Below are positions 17,611 through 29,500 of a stretch of 64,000 nucleotides of DNA, piece after piece. Below the pieces are notes generated by a model. The model did not search any database. It worked only from the letters and a program-made list of their open reading frames with translations, and was not told the origin of the DNA. Numbering within the stretch: the first letter of the stretch is position 1; each line of letters starts with the position of its first letter. The position numbers and the translations under genes are program-made. The stretch comes from Stutzerimonas stutzeri. Lineage in GTDB: Bacteria; Pseudomonadota; Gammaproteobacteria; Pseudomonadales; Pseudomonadaceae. The DNA is taken from assembly GCA_002339675.1 (NCBI GenBank), contig DDKB01000017.1, forward strand, positions 310,001 through 374,000. The letters run 5' to 3'.

Positions 17611-19503
17611 GGCATCGCAGTGCGCGGCCGGCTCGGCCAGTTCCACTTGGTTGCGGCCGTGGCGTTTGGCCCGGTACAGCGCCGCGTCGGCAGCCTCGAG
17701 CAGTTGCGCCGGCGTACAGTTGCCTGGCGGCGTGAAGCCCGCCACGCCGATGCTGATGCTCAGCTGTAGCGGCGTGTCGCCGTGCATTGGCTGCAGCGCG
17801 GCGACTGCAGCGCGGATCCGCTCGGCCAGCGCCGCGGCCTCCTCCAGGCTGGTCGCCGGTAGTGCCAGGACGAACTCCTCGCCACCGTAACGGGCGACCA
17901 CATCGCCGGCGCGCTGGCCGAAGCCGCGAAGCGTGTCGGCTACCAGACGCAGGCAATCGTCGCCGAACGGGTGGCCAAAGGTGTCGTTGACACGCTTGAA
18001 ATGGTCGATGTCCAGCAGCAGCACCGCGAGCGGGCGTTCGGTGCGCTGGGCGCGACGGATCTCCTGGTCGATCATCAAATCGAAGTGGCCACGGTTGGAC
18101 AGCTGCGTCAGAGCGTCGGTGTGGCTCAACCGGGTGAGCTGCGCGTTGACCTGCTCGAGGCCGCACTTGGCCTCCTCCAGCGCCCGGGTGCGCTCGTAGA
18201 CCCGCACCTCCAGCACCTCGTTGGCGCGCACCTGGGCGACGAGCGCCTGCTGCTGCGCCTGTAGGCGGGATTCGCGTTCCTGGGCCAGCGCCTGGGACGC
18301 CTGCAGCGCAGCGTGCTGCGCCTGGATACGGCGCTCGCGCTCGAGGTTGATGCGCTGGGCCAGGGCCATGGACAGCAGGACGAACTCGGTGAACATGCCG
18401 ATCAGCTGGCCGTGCAGGGTCCAGCTGTTGAGCGGCACCAGGCCCTCCAACGCGAGCAGGTGGACGATGGTCGCCAGTAGCAGGGTCGCCCAGGCAATGG
18501 TGAACAGGCGCGCCGAATGGCTGCCGCGGCGCCACAGGCTGATAACCGCTGCCATGGTCAGGACGCAGTGCAGCAGCGCCATGGGCTCGATGGCCAGATA
18601 GTCGGTCAGCCCGGATGCGAACAGGGTGACCAGGATCACCAGCCCCCAGTAGGCCGTCAGCAGCCAGGTCACCCGCCAGACCCAGCCGCCGTGGCGGCGC
18701 ACGTCGAGGAAGCGGGTGGCGAACAGCAGCGGGGCGAAAAAGCACAGACTGGCCGACAGCGCGTAGAAGCGGTGCGCGAAGGGCGGTGCGTTCGGCCAGA
18801 GAAACAGCTGGCCGAAGCCGGTCAGCGTCAGAACGTAAAAGATAGCGCTGAGCAGGTAGAGCACATAGAGCAGGTAGCTGGTGTCGCGGGTGAACATGAA
18901 CAGGCTGCTGTTATAGAGCAGGATCACCAGCATGCCGCCGAAGAACAGGCTGATCATGGCCACGTCCGCCAGCTTGGCGCGGGCGAATTGCGCCTCGTCC
19001 AGCAGCACCAGGGGCAGGGCCATCAGCTCGTGGGCGTGCACCTGCAGATAGACCACGGCATGGTCGCCGCGCGCCAGTGCGATGGGGAACACCAGGTTCT
19101 GGCTCTTCAGCGGCCGCGCCTCCATCGGCACGTGGTCACCGGCGCGCATCAGCGGTCCCCATTCGCCCTGGTCGGGGTAGAACAGGCGCACGCGGACTTC
19201 GTCGAGCACCGGCCATTTGAGGCTCAGGAACCAGGTGCCGGCTGGCCCCGGATTGTCCAGGCTGAAGCGCAGCCAGACGCCGTCGGGTTGCCGGTGCAGG
19301 TTGGGTTTGGCCAGCATCTGCCAGTCCCGGCCGGCGCGGCGAGCGGCCTCGAAGCCTGCGTCGGCGTGGCCGGCCTGCCATTGCACCGCGCCCAGTTGCA
19401 GCGTGCGGCCGAGCTGCGTCGGCGTGACTGCGGCCTGCGCCGGACCGGACAGGACGACCAGCCAGCCAAGCAGGCAGCAGAGCGAAAACAGGCGGATGCG
19501 CAT
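17599..19503 (-). CDS. 7TMR-DISM diguanylate cyclase (GGDEF)
   Basis: A 634-residue membrane cyclase. Order: signal peptide (to about residue 24, PAQA|AV), a periplasmic 7TMR-DISMED2-type carbohydrate-binding-like domain (about 40-165), a seven-helix 7TMR-DISM block (about 180-385), a coiled coil rich in Gln/Glu/Arg (about 388-455), and a GGDEF domain. GGEEF is at 540-544, with RxxD (RAGD) five residues before it. It should make c-di-GMP in response to an external ligand. The gene ends inside tctE on the other strand by 12 bases. The ligand is unknown, and nothing ties it to tctDE beyond adjacency. Confidence 0.88.
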   Translation of the reverse strand: MRIRLFSLCCLLGWLVVLSGPAQAAVTPTQLGRTLQLGAVQWQAGHADAGFEAARRAGRDWQMLAKPNLHRQPDGVWLRFSLDNPGPAGTWFLSLKWPVLDEVRVRLFYPDQGEWGPLMRAGDHVPMEARPLKSQNLVFPIALARGDHAVVYLQVHAHELMALPLVLLDEAQFARAKLADVAMISLFFGGMLVILLYNSSLFMFTRDTSYLLYVLYLLSAIFYVLTLTGFGQLFLWPNAPPFAHRFYALSASLCFFAPLLFATRFLDVRRHGGWVWRVTWLLTAYWGLVILVTLFASGLTDYLAIEPMALLHCVLTMAAVISLWRRGSHSARLFTIAWATLLLATIVHLLALEGLVPLNSWTLHGQLIGMFTEFVLLSMALAQRINLERERRIQAQHAALQASQALAQERESRLQAQQQALVAQVRANEVLEVRVYERTRALEEAKCGLEQVNAQLTRLSHTDALTQLSNRGHFDLMIDQEIRRAQRTERPLAVLLLDIDHFKRVNDTFGHPFGDDCLRLVADTLRGFGQRAGDVVARYGGEEFVLALPATSLEEAAALAERIRAAVAALQPMHGDTPLQLSISIGVAGFTPPGNCTPAQLLEAADAALYRAKRHGRNQVELAEPAAHCDASGV

Positions 19504-19882
19504 GGAGCTGGCCTCGTCGATCGGGCTCGGTCAGGGCGGCGGGCGCCGGCGGGCGTCGGAAAAGGATGACCCCGGGAACGATACGGATAATGGCTAACTG
19601 ATACCACTACCAGCCGGCAGGCGGTCAGTCCACTGATCGGAAGCCGGATCGGCCCCTTGGCGGGGAGCCCGGGCCGTCGCCCCGATTGCCGTGAACGCCT
19701 GCCGCCCAGGCGAGTCCAACTGCTCGGGCGCATGCTGCGAGCCGTTGCGAGCCGGTGCGGCATACGTCGGTGCGGCGACAGCGTTACTCGCGCTAACCGC
19801 TGGCCTGCTAGACTCCAGGCTCACCGTCCGGCTCACGAGGTCGACGGGACAATTCCAAAACAACCAATAAAGGAGTGAATCC
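19504..19882. other. Divergent intergenic region without a gene
   Basis: This 379-bp stretch separates the divergent 7TMR-DISM cyclase and TAXI binding-protein genes and must hold both promoters. I see no convincing coding frame. Near the TAXI gene, TAGACT (about 19809) could be a -10 element but lacks a clear -35. The leader just before the AAAGGAG ribosome site contains AACAACCAATAA, similar to but not an exact Hfq/Crc motif. Confidence 0.5.
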
Positions 19883-20848
19883 ATGAAGGGCAAATCCTTG
19901 GCATGGATATTTTCCGCCGCATTGGCGGGGAGCGGTCTGGCCGGCATGGCTCAGGCGCAAGAGCAGTTCGTCACCATCGGGACCGGCGGTCAGACCGGCG
20001 TTTATTACGTGGCCGGTCAGTCGATCTGCCGCTTCGTCAACCGCAACGCCGAGGACCTCAAGTGCAACGCGCCAGCCAGTGGCGGCGGCGTGGCCAACGT
20101 CAACGGCCTGCGTTCGGGCGAGTTCAACTTCGGCATCATGCAGTCGGATCACCAGTACAAGGCGATGAAGGGCGTCGAGCCGTTCGACAAAGAAGGCGCC
20201 ATGGAAGATATCCGTGCCGTATTCTCGCTGCAGAGCGAAGTCTTCACCGTACTGGCGCGTCGCGATGCCAACATCAAGAGCCTCGATGACCTGAAGGGCA
20301 AGCGCGTCAACATCGGTAACCCCGGTTCTGGCCAGCGCGACACGCTCGAAGAGATCATGAAGGAGAAGGGCTGGGACAAGTCGGTCTTCTCTCTCGCCGC
20401 CGAGCTGAAGCCGGCCGAGCAGGCCAGTGCCCTAGGCGACAACAACATCGACGCCATGACCTACTTCGTCGGTCACCCCAACGGCGCGATTCAGGAAGCC
20501 ACCACCACCGTCGATGCCGTTCTGGTGCCCATCACCGGCCCGGAAATCGACAAGCTGCTGTCCGAGAAGAGCTACTACACCAAGGCTGAAATTCCGGGTG
20601 GCATGTACAAGGGCAATGACAGCGCCACTCAGTCGATCGGCGGCAAGGCGGTGCTCTCCACCACCTCCAAGGTCGATGACGAGGTGGTCTACAAGCTGGT
20701 CAAGTCGGTGTTCGAGAACATCGATCGCTTCAAGCGCCTGCATCCGGCCTTCAAGGACCTCAAGCCTGAGGACATGATCAAGGTCGGTCTGTCCGCGCCG
20801 CTGCATGACGGCGCCGTGCGCTACTACAAGGAACGAGGCTGGATGTAA
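19883..20848 (+). CDS. TAXI-family TRAP transporter substrate-binding protein
   Basis: A 321-residue periplasmic binding protein with a signal peptide to residue 25 (MAQA|QEQF). The mature start (FVTIGTGGQTGVYYVAGQSIC) is the TAXI-family hallmark, followed by GGGVANVNGLRSGEFNFGIMQSD and GKRVNIGNPGSGQRDTLEEI. It binds an organic acid or amino acid (glutamate and 2-oxoglutarate are known ligands in the family) and hands it to the fused permease encoded next. A strong AAAGGAG ribosome site precedes the ATG. The two genes are separated by a hairpin that could make the binding protein more abundant than the permease. Confidence 0.92.
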   Translation: MKGKSLAWIFSAALAGSGLAGMAQAQEQFVTIGTGGQTGVYYVAGQSICRFVNRNAEDLKCNAPASGGGVANVNGLRSGEFNFGIMQSDHQYKAMKGVEPFDKEGAMEDIRAVFSLQSEVFTVLARRDANIKSLDDLKGKRVNIGNPGSGQRDTLEEIMKEKGWDKSVFSLAAELKPAEQASALGDNNIDAMTYFVGHPNGAIQEATTTVDAVLVPITGPEIDKLLSEKSYYTKAEIPGGMYKGNDSATQSIGGKAVLSTTSKVDDEVVYKLVKSVFENIDRFKRLHPAFKDLKPEDMIKVGLSAPLHDGAVRYYKERGWM

Positions 20849-20906
20849 CGGCCTGTCGGCGCGCTGCATCGTTGTGGGCAGCCAGTCCTGCCCGCGGCTT
20901 TCGCCT

Positions 20907-20938
20907 GAAAACCCGTGTGCCTCGTGCCGCGGGTTTTC
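20907..20938 (+). terminator. Hairpin/attenuator between the TAXI gene and its permease
   Basis: Stem GAAAACCCG (20907-20915) pairs with CGGGTTTTC (20930-20938) around a 14-nt loop. The T run lies within the 3' arm. Since the permease follows 36 bp later on the same strand, it probably gives partial termination or protects the upstream mRNA. Confidence 0.55.
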
Positions 20939-20974
20939 GCGGTTTCCGTTCCCTGAAAAAACAGGCCACCTGTC

Positions 20975-23527
<2,553 letters not shown>

Positions 23528-23550
23528 CCCGCGCATAAGCGTCAATGAGC

Positions 23551-23581
23551 CCGGCCATGCCTTGCATGGCCGGGGTTTTTT
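23551..23581 (+). terminator. Intrinsic terminator of the TAXI-TRAP operon
   Basis: Perfect 10-bp stem CCGGCCATGC / GCATGGCCGG with a CTT loop, then GG and six T's. It lies 24 bp after the permease stop. Confidence 0.92.
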
Positions 23582-23619
23582 ATGGGTGAAGCCATGGGCG
23601 GCCGGTCTCGCCGCCGTGT

Positions 23620-25314
23620 TCAGGCGGGCTTGCCAGGTACGAATGGCGGCTCTGCCATCAGCGGTTCGCGAGCCGGGTGGGCATCGTCCTGCACGCGTTG
23701 GCGGTTGACCCCGGCATTTTCCAGCGCTGGGTAAGCGGCGCTGCAGAACAGCGAGTTGAGCCGCTTCATGTCGGCGATTAGCTCCAGATGCGCGGCGCTG
23801 GTCTCGATGCTCTCCACCACCTGCTGATGCAGCCGATGCACGTGGGCGTGGGCCAGTTCGCGCTCGCGCTTGCGAAACAGGCGCTTGTGCTGCAGGAGTT
23901 GCCGGGCGCTGTGGGCATCGCCCGACAGAAACACCGAAAGGCCCAGGCTCAGGTTGGCCGACAACATGCTGTGCAACTGACCGAGTTCGTCCAGCCCGCG
24001 GTCGGAAAACGAGCGGCGCTTGGATGTCTTGAGATTTTGCACCTTGCCGAGCATGTGCTCGATGATGTCGCCGGCCTGCTCCAGGTTGATCGCCAGTTCG
24101 ATGATCTCCGCCCAGCGCCGGCTTTCCTGTTCGGCGAGGTCGTCCCGAGGCATCCGCGCCAGGTAGAGCTTGACCCCGCGGTACAGCGCATCCACATCGT
24201 CATCCAGGCGGCGGATTTCATCGCCCGGCTCGGCACGGTCTTCGCGAAGGGCCTCGAGCAGGCGCGCCAGCATGGTTTCGACCAGATCGCCGATGCGCAG
24301 GGTTTCGCGCACCGCATTGGCCAGCGCCAAGGTGGGCGTATCGAGCGCGGCGGGATCCAGATGACGGGGCTGTGCGATGCCGTTGTCGATCAGCCGGTCG
24401 GGCATCAGGCGCTCGCAAAGCTGCGCCATGAGCCCGACGCTGGGTAACAGCAGCAGGCAGCGCAGCGAGTTGTAGGCCAGGTGAAAGGCAATGACCTCGG
24501 TCTGCGCGCTGTAGTCGAGGGTCGTCAGCCAGTCCACCAGCAGCGGCAGGAAGGGCAGCGCCAGGAGGCCTGCGAGCTTGTAGAGCAGGTTGCCGAGCGC
24601 TACCCGCCGAGCCGGAACCGGCTGCGGCGCAGCGTTGAGCCAGGCCAATACGCCGCTGCCGACGTTGGCGCCGATCACCACGCCGAGGGCCACCGGCAAG
24701 CCGATCAGTCCCGCACTGGCCAGTGTCGCCGTGAGCAGCACGGCCGCCAGGCTCGAATAGGTGAGTACGGCGAAGGCCGCACCGACCACCACAGCCAGCA
24801 GGGTGTCGCCAGCCAGTGACGAGAACAGCACGCGCATACCGCGCGCCTCGGTGATCGGCGTGGCGGCCAGCACGATCAGCTGCAGCGCGAGAATGATCAG
24901 GCCGAGCCCGATCAGCACGCGTCCCAGCTGACCGGCGCGGGTCTGCTTGCGCGACAGAAACAGGCAGACGCCGAGCAGCGTGAACAGCGGCGACAGCCAG
25001 GACAGATCGAGGGTCAGCACGCGCGCCATCAGCGCCGTGCCGACGTCTGCGCCAAGCATGATCGCCAGGGCCGTCGGCAACGCCATCAGGCCTTGAGCGA
25101 CAAAGGAGAGGGCCAGCAGCGCGGTAGCGTTACTGCTCTGCACCAGCGCCGTAACGCCGATCCCGGCGCTGAAGGCCAGCGGCGCGTTGGCCATGCTGTG
25201 GCCAAGCAGCCGCCGCAGGTGCGAGCCATAGACCCGCATGATCCCGGTGCGCACGATATGCGTGCCCCAGACCAGCAGTGCGATGGACGACAGCAGGTGC
25301 AACAGCGTCAGCAT
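23620..25314 (-). CDS. Na/Pi cotransporter family protein with PhoU-like tail
   Basis: A 564-residue protein. The N-terminal ~310 residues are membrane-embedded and hold two Na_Pi_cotrans repeats, seen as ALVQSSNATALLALSF (near residue 55) and the matching second copy around YSSLAAVLLTATLASAG and GVVIGANVGSGVLAWLN. The C-terminal region (about 330-540) is helical and PhoU-like (ETLRIGDLVETMLARLLEAL; NLEQAGDIIEHML). It resembles E. coli YjbB, a sodium-dependent phosphate exporter, so it may move phosphate outward or inward. It faces the TRAP operon across its terminator. Transport direction is not determined by sequence. Confidence 0.88.
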   Translation of the reverse strand: MLTLLHLLSSIALLVWGTHIVRTGIMRVYGSHLRRLLGHSMANAPLAFSAGIGVTALVQSSNATALLALSFVAQGLMALPTALAIMLGADVGTALMARVLTLDLSWLSPLFTLLGVCLFLSRKQTRAGQLGRVLIGLGLIILALQLIVLAATPITEARGMRVLFSSLAGDTLLAVVVGAAFAVLTYSSLAAVLLTATLASAGLIGLPVALGVVIGANVGSGVLAWLNAAPQPVPARRVALGNLLYKLAGLLALPFLPLLVDWLTTLDYSAQTEVIAFHLAYNSLRCLLLLPSVGLMAQLCERLMPDRLIDNGIAQPRHLDPAALDTPTLALANAVRETLRIGDLVETMLARLLEALREDRAEPGDEIRRLDDDVDALYRGVKLYLARMPRDDLAEQESRRWAEIIELAINLEQAGDIIEHMLGKVQNLKTSKRRSFSDRGLDELGQLHSMLSANLSLGLSVFLSGDAHSARQLLQHKRLFRKRERELAHAHVHRLHQQVVESIETSAAHLELIADMKRLNSLFCSAAYPALENAGVNRQRVQDDAHPAREPLMAEPPFVPGKPA

Positions 25315-25461
25315 CAGGCACGGTCTCCGCCCGCTCGTTCGACGGCCACTTGCCTCCGCGCAGCAAGCGGCAGAGGAACGTGGAGTGTGAACGGTTGACC
25401 ATGGCCGGTGACCGGATGTTCACGAAAGCGTAACGAGCGGGTCGCTGTTGCGCCTTCGGGA

Positions 25462-26352
25462 TCAGCTGGGTGTGTAGTAGCCGACTCCAAGCAGCACGTC
25501 GCCGACGCGCCGGATCAGGGTGTGCTTCTTTTCCACTGCATTGGTGGCCGGGTTGCGCCAGACGTATTCGACCGTTCCGGCGCCCTTGTCCTTCGCCAGG
25601 TCGATCATCTGCTGGAACAGCGGCGTGCCGGCGGCATCGGTAATTTTTCGGACATCGACGCCAACCAGATTCGGTGAGGCGCCACTGGCGCGGTACTGAC
25701 CATCCTCCAGGCCAATGACGAAGACGTATTCGTCGCCCATGATGAAGCCACCCTGCGGGTCATTGAACGCTTGGTAGGCGGCCTCGTCGCCAGAGCGCTT
25801 GATCAGCGCCACGGCCTTGTCCAGCATCTTCTGCGCCTGTTCGGCGGTTGAGCGAGGGATGTAATAGCCGACCGCGAGGATGTAATCACCGACCTGGCGA
25901 TACAGGCTCGTCTTGTTTTCTACCTTGTTGTCGACCGGGTTGAGCCAGTGGTATTCCACCTGACCGCTGTCGGCTTTCTTCGCGCCTTCGACGATGTTGC
26001 GGATAAACGGCGTGCCGGCGGCATCTTTCAGGTCCATTACGTTCAGACCGACCAGTGCGCGCGACGCCCCGTTACTGGCGACCATGGTGCCCTTGCGGTC
26101 CAGCACGAAGAGGTAGTGCTGGCCGTCGACGAACCCGCCTTCGGGGTCCTTGAACCCAGCCAGCGCCTGTTCCGGCCCCTTGGCCTGCAAATAAATCGCC
26201 GCGCGGTCGAGCAGTGCGCTGGCCTGGCGTACATGGCTGCGCTCCACCGAGCCCTTGGTCGGCTTGCCATCGGTGGCGGCGAAGGCGAGCGGGCTGCCGC
26301 TGAGGGCGGCTCCGAGGGTGAGGATCAGCAGGTTCCGGTTGTTCAGTTTCAT
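25462..26352 (-). CDS. Periplasmic double-Cache domain protein
   Basis: A 296-residue exported protein: signal peptide to about residue 25 (PLAFA|ATDG), then two homologous Cache (sCache_2-type) domains at about 40-160 and 170-296. The repeat is visible in paired motifs: FKDPEGGFVDGQHYLFVLDRKG versus FNDPQGGFIMGDEYVFVIGLEDG, NVMDLKDAAGTPFI versus DVRKITDAAGTPLF, and GDYILAVGYYIP versus GDVLLGVGYYTP. Cache domains bind small ligands and normally feed a kinase, chemoreceptor or cyclase; here there is no membrane anchor or output domain, so it may act as a free periplasmic sensor or ligand buffer. A near-consensus Anr-type box lies about 90 bp upstream. Confidence 0.82.
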   Translation of the reverse strand: MKLNNRNLLILTLGAALSGSPLAFAATDGKPTKGSVERSHVRQASALLDRAAIYLQAKGPEQALAGFKDPEGGFVDGQHYLFVLDRKGTMVASNGASRALVGLNVMDLKDAAGTPFIRNIVEGAKKADSGQVEYHWLNPVDNKVENKTSLYRQVGDYILAVGYYIPRSTAEQAQKMLDKAVALIKRSGDEAAYQAFNDPQGGFIMGDEYVFVIGLEDGQYRASGASPNLVGVDVRKITDAAGTPLFQQMIDLAKDKGAGTVEYVWRNPATNAVEKKHTLIRRVGDVLLGVGYYTPS

Positions 26353-26439
26353 CGATTGCTCCTAGCCTGAGGCAGGCGACAGGCTGCAGACGTGCTTGGG
26401 GACTGCCTGTCATGCAATATCCTATGCGCCATGGGGGTA

Positions 26440-26453
26440 TTGATATTGATCAC
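26440..26453. promoter_or_regulatory. Candidate Anr/Fnr box
   Basis: TTGATATTGATCAC matches TTGATNNNNATCAA at nine of ten fixed positions. It lies between the divergent double-Cache and recC genes. Its distance to a plausible -10 on either side is not ideal, so the target is uncertain. Confidence 0.35.
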
Positions 26454-26573
26454 AAGGACCGTTGGGGTCCTGCGAAAGGAGTAGAAAACGCCGCGTGCCG
26501 GCCAGGCCGGCAGGCTCCGCGCGCCGACCCGAACTTGCTACCCTTGCCCGCTGACCCAACCGAAGCCGCCCCG

Positions 26574-29500
26574 ATGCTCAGCCTCTATCACGCTCCTGAC
26601 CTTGAAACCCTCGGTGAACTGGCCACGCGCCTGCTCGCCCAGCCGCTAGCCGACCCCTTTGCCCCGGCGCTGGTGGTGACGCCGAGCCAGGGCATGGGCC
26701 GCTGGCTGACGCTGGAGCTGGCGCGCAAGCAAGGCATCGCCATGCAGCTGGAGATTCAGCTGCCGGCCAAGTTCGTCTGGGACCTGAGCCGCACCGTACT
26801 GGGCAGCCTGCCGGAGCAATCGGCGTTCTCGCCGACAACCCTGACCTGGCGCCTCTATGGCTGGCTGTGCGAGCCAACCAATCTCGAGCTGGCGCCGCGC
26901 CTGGCGCAGTACCTCAAGGGTGGCGATGAGCGCCGACGATTGTCGCTGGCGGCCAAGATCGCCGATGTGTTCGACCAGTATTTGCTCTATCGCGACGACT
27001 GGCTGGCCGCCTGGGAGCGTGGCGAAACCCTCGATCTCGGCCCTGATGAAGCCTGGCAGGCGCTGCTCTGGCGCGAGCTGACCAAGGACGGCCATCCGCA
27101 CCGCGCAAGGCTGCTCGGCGATCTGTTGCAACGCCTCTACAGTGACGAACCCTTGCCCGGTCTGCCCGAGCGCCTGCTGGTGTTTGGCATCAGCAGCCTG
27201 CCGCCGCACCACCTGCGCGTGCTCGACGGCCTGGCGCGGCATGTCGACGTGGTCGTCTGTGCGCTCAACCCGAGCCGCGAGGCCTGGGGCGAGATCCGTG
27301 ATATCCGCGAGTTGGCACGCCAGCCCGAGAGCGGCGCTGATGATTGGTATCTCGATGTCGGCCATCCGCTGCTGGCCAGTCTCGGCAAGCAGGGCCGGGA
27401 CTTCTTCGATTCCTTGTTCAGCCTGACCGCCAGCGAAGGCAGCCAGGATTTCGGCCTCTATTCCGAAGACGAAGACCTGCGTGACGACAGCCTGCTGCAC
27501 GCGCTGCAGAACGACATCCTGCGCCTGCGCACCCGGCAGCCCGATGAGCGCATCACCTTGGCCGAGGACGACCGTTCGCTGGAAGTGCATATCGCCCATT
27601 CGCCGCTGCGTGAGGTGGAGATCCTGCATGACCAGCTCCTGGCGCGGTTCGCCGCCGACCCCGAGCTGAGCCCGGATCAGGTGGTGGTGCTGACCCCGGA
27701 TATCGAGCGCTACGCGCCCTTCATCGAAGCCGTCTTCGCCCCGCGCGAGGGCAGCCCGCGGATTCCCTACAGCCTCGCCGACCGCAGCCTGCGCGCCGAA
27801 ATGCCGTTGATCGAAGCATTTCTCGAATTGCTGATGCTGGCGCAGAGCCGTTTCACCGCCGAGGAAATCCTCGCCTGGCTGGAGCAGCCGGCCATCGCCC
27901 GACGCGCCGGCATCGAAAGCGAAGACCTGCCGCTACTGCGCGACTGGTTGCGCGACGCCGGCGTGCGCTGGGGCCGTGACGGCAGCCAGCGGGCCCGCCT
28001 GGGGCTGCCGGACGAATCGGCCTTTACCTGGCGCCAGGGGCTGGACCGCCTGCTGCTGGGCTTTGCCGCGCCGCCGCAGCTGGCCGGCGACCGTGCGCCC
28101 TTGCTTGGCGAACACTGGCCACTGGATGCGCTGGAAGGCGCGCGCGGGCAGTTGCTCGGCCGCCTGGTGGAGTTTGTCGAGCGCCTCGGCAACCTCGCCG
28201 ATCAGCTGGCGCGACCACGGCCGTTGGCCGAATGGGCCGATGATCTGCAGGTGCTGATCGACACCCTGTTCGACGAGCGCGAAGCCGGCGACACGTTGCT
28301 CTTGTTGTCTCAGGCCTGCGCGGCGTTGCGCGAACAGGCCGTGGCGGCCGGCCTGACGCGGCCCATCGACCTGGAACTGGTGCACCAGCAGCTCAGCGCC
28401 GCGCTGCAGCAGGGCGGTGGCGCCTCGGGCTTTCTGACCGGCGCGGTGACCTTCTGCACCATGGTGCCGATGCGCAGCCTGCCGTTCCGCGTGGTCTGTC
28501 TGCTGGGCCTGGACGATGGCGCCTTTCCGCGGCGCACCCCGCCGTCGGGCTTCGACCTGATCGGCCGCCACCCGCGCCGTGGCGACCGGGCGCGGCGCCT
28601 GGACGACCGCTATCTGCTGCTGGAAACCCTGCTGTCGGCGCGCGAGGCGCTGTACCTGTCCTATGTCGGCCGCGACCCGCGCGACAACGCCGTGCTGCCG
28701 CCTTCGGTGCTGCTCAGTGAGGTACTCGAAGCCGTCGACATGACCGCCACGCTGCCGCCTGCTGATCCGGTATCCGGGAGCGCCGACGAGCCCGCGCCCA
28801 AGACGGTCAGCCAGAAGATCCTTGTCGCCCACCCGTTGCAGCCGTTTTCGCCACGCAATTTCCGCGATGCGCCTTGCGCCGGCTTCTCGCTGCCCTGGTT
28901 TCGCGCCGCCGGGCGCCTCGCCGAGCCGCCGCAGACCCAGCCGCAGCCGTTCGCCAGCCTGCTTGCCGAGCCGGACGAGGCCTGGCTGACCGTCGAGCCG
29001 TCGCAGCTGTTGCAGTGCTTCCGTCATCCGGCGCGCTTCCTGCTCGAGCAGCGTCTCGGTCTGCGCCTGGCCGACGACCAGGAATCGCTCGCCAGCGACG
29101 AACCGTTCGACCTGGAAATGCCGGCCTGGAACGGCCTGCGCCGCCTGTCGCTGCAAGCGATGGAGCACGGCTGGAGCGATGACGACGAGCGGCGCATGGC
29201 CTGCGCTGCCGGTTGGCTGCCCACCGGCGAACTGGGCCAGGCGCTGTGGGGCAAGCTGCGCGGGCCGGTGCGTGCCTTCGCGCCGCGCCTGTTCGAACTG
29301 CGCCCGGACGCCGTGCCCGAGCCGTTGCCGGTAGACATCACCCTGGCTGGTATCCGTGTGCATGGCTGGCTCGACGGCGTAACGCCGGCCGGCTTGTTCG
29401 GCTGGAAGCTCGGCAAGCTGGGCGAGTGGGATCTGCCACCGTTCTGGCTGCGCCATTTGCTGCTCAACCTGTCCGCCACGCCCGGTATCGAACGCAACAG

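Noticed and set aside
19657..19878. A 73-codon open frame in the divergent region before the TAXI gene
   Set aside because: No ribosome site, no similarity I recognise, and it would overlap the region needed for the TAXI promoter.
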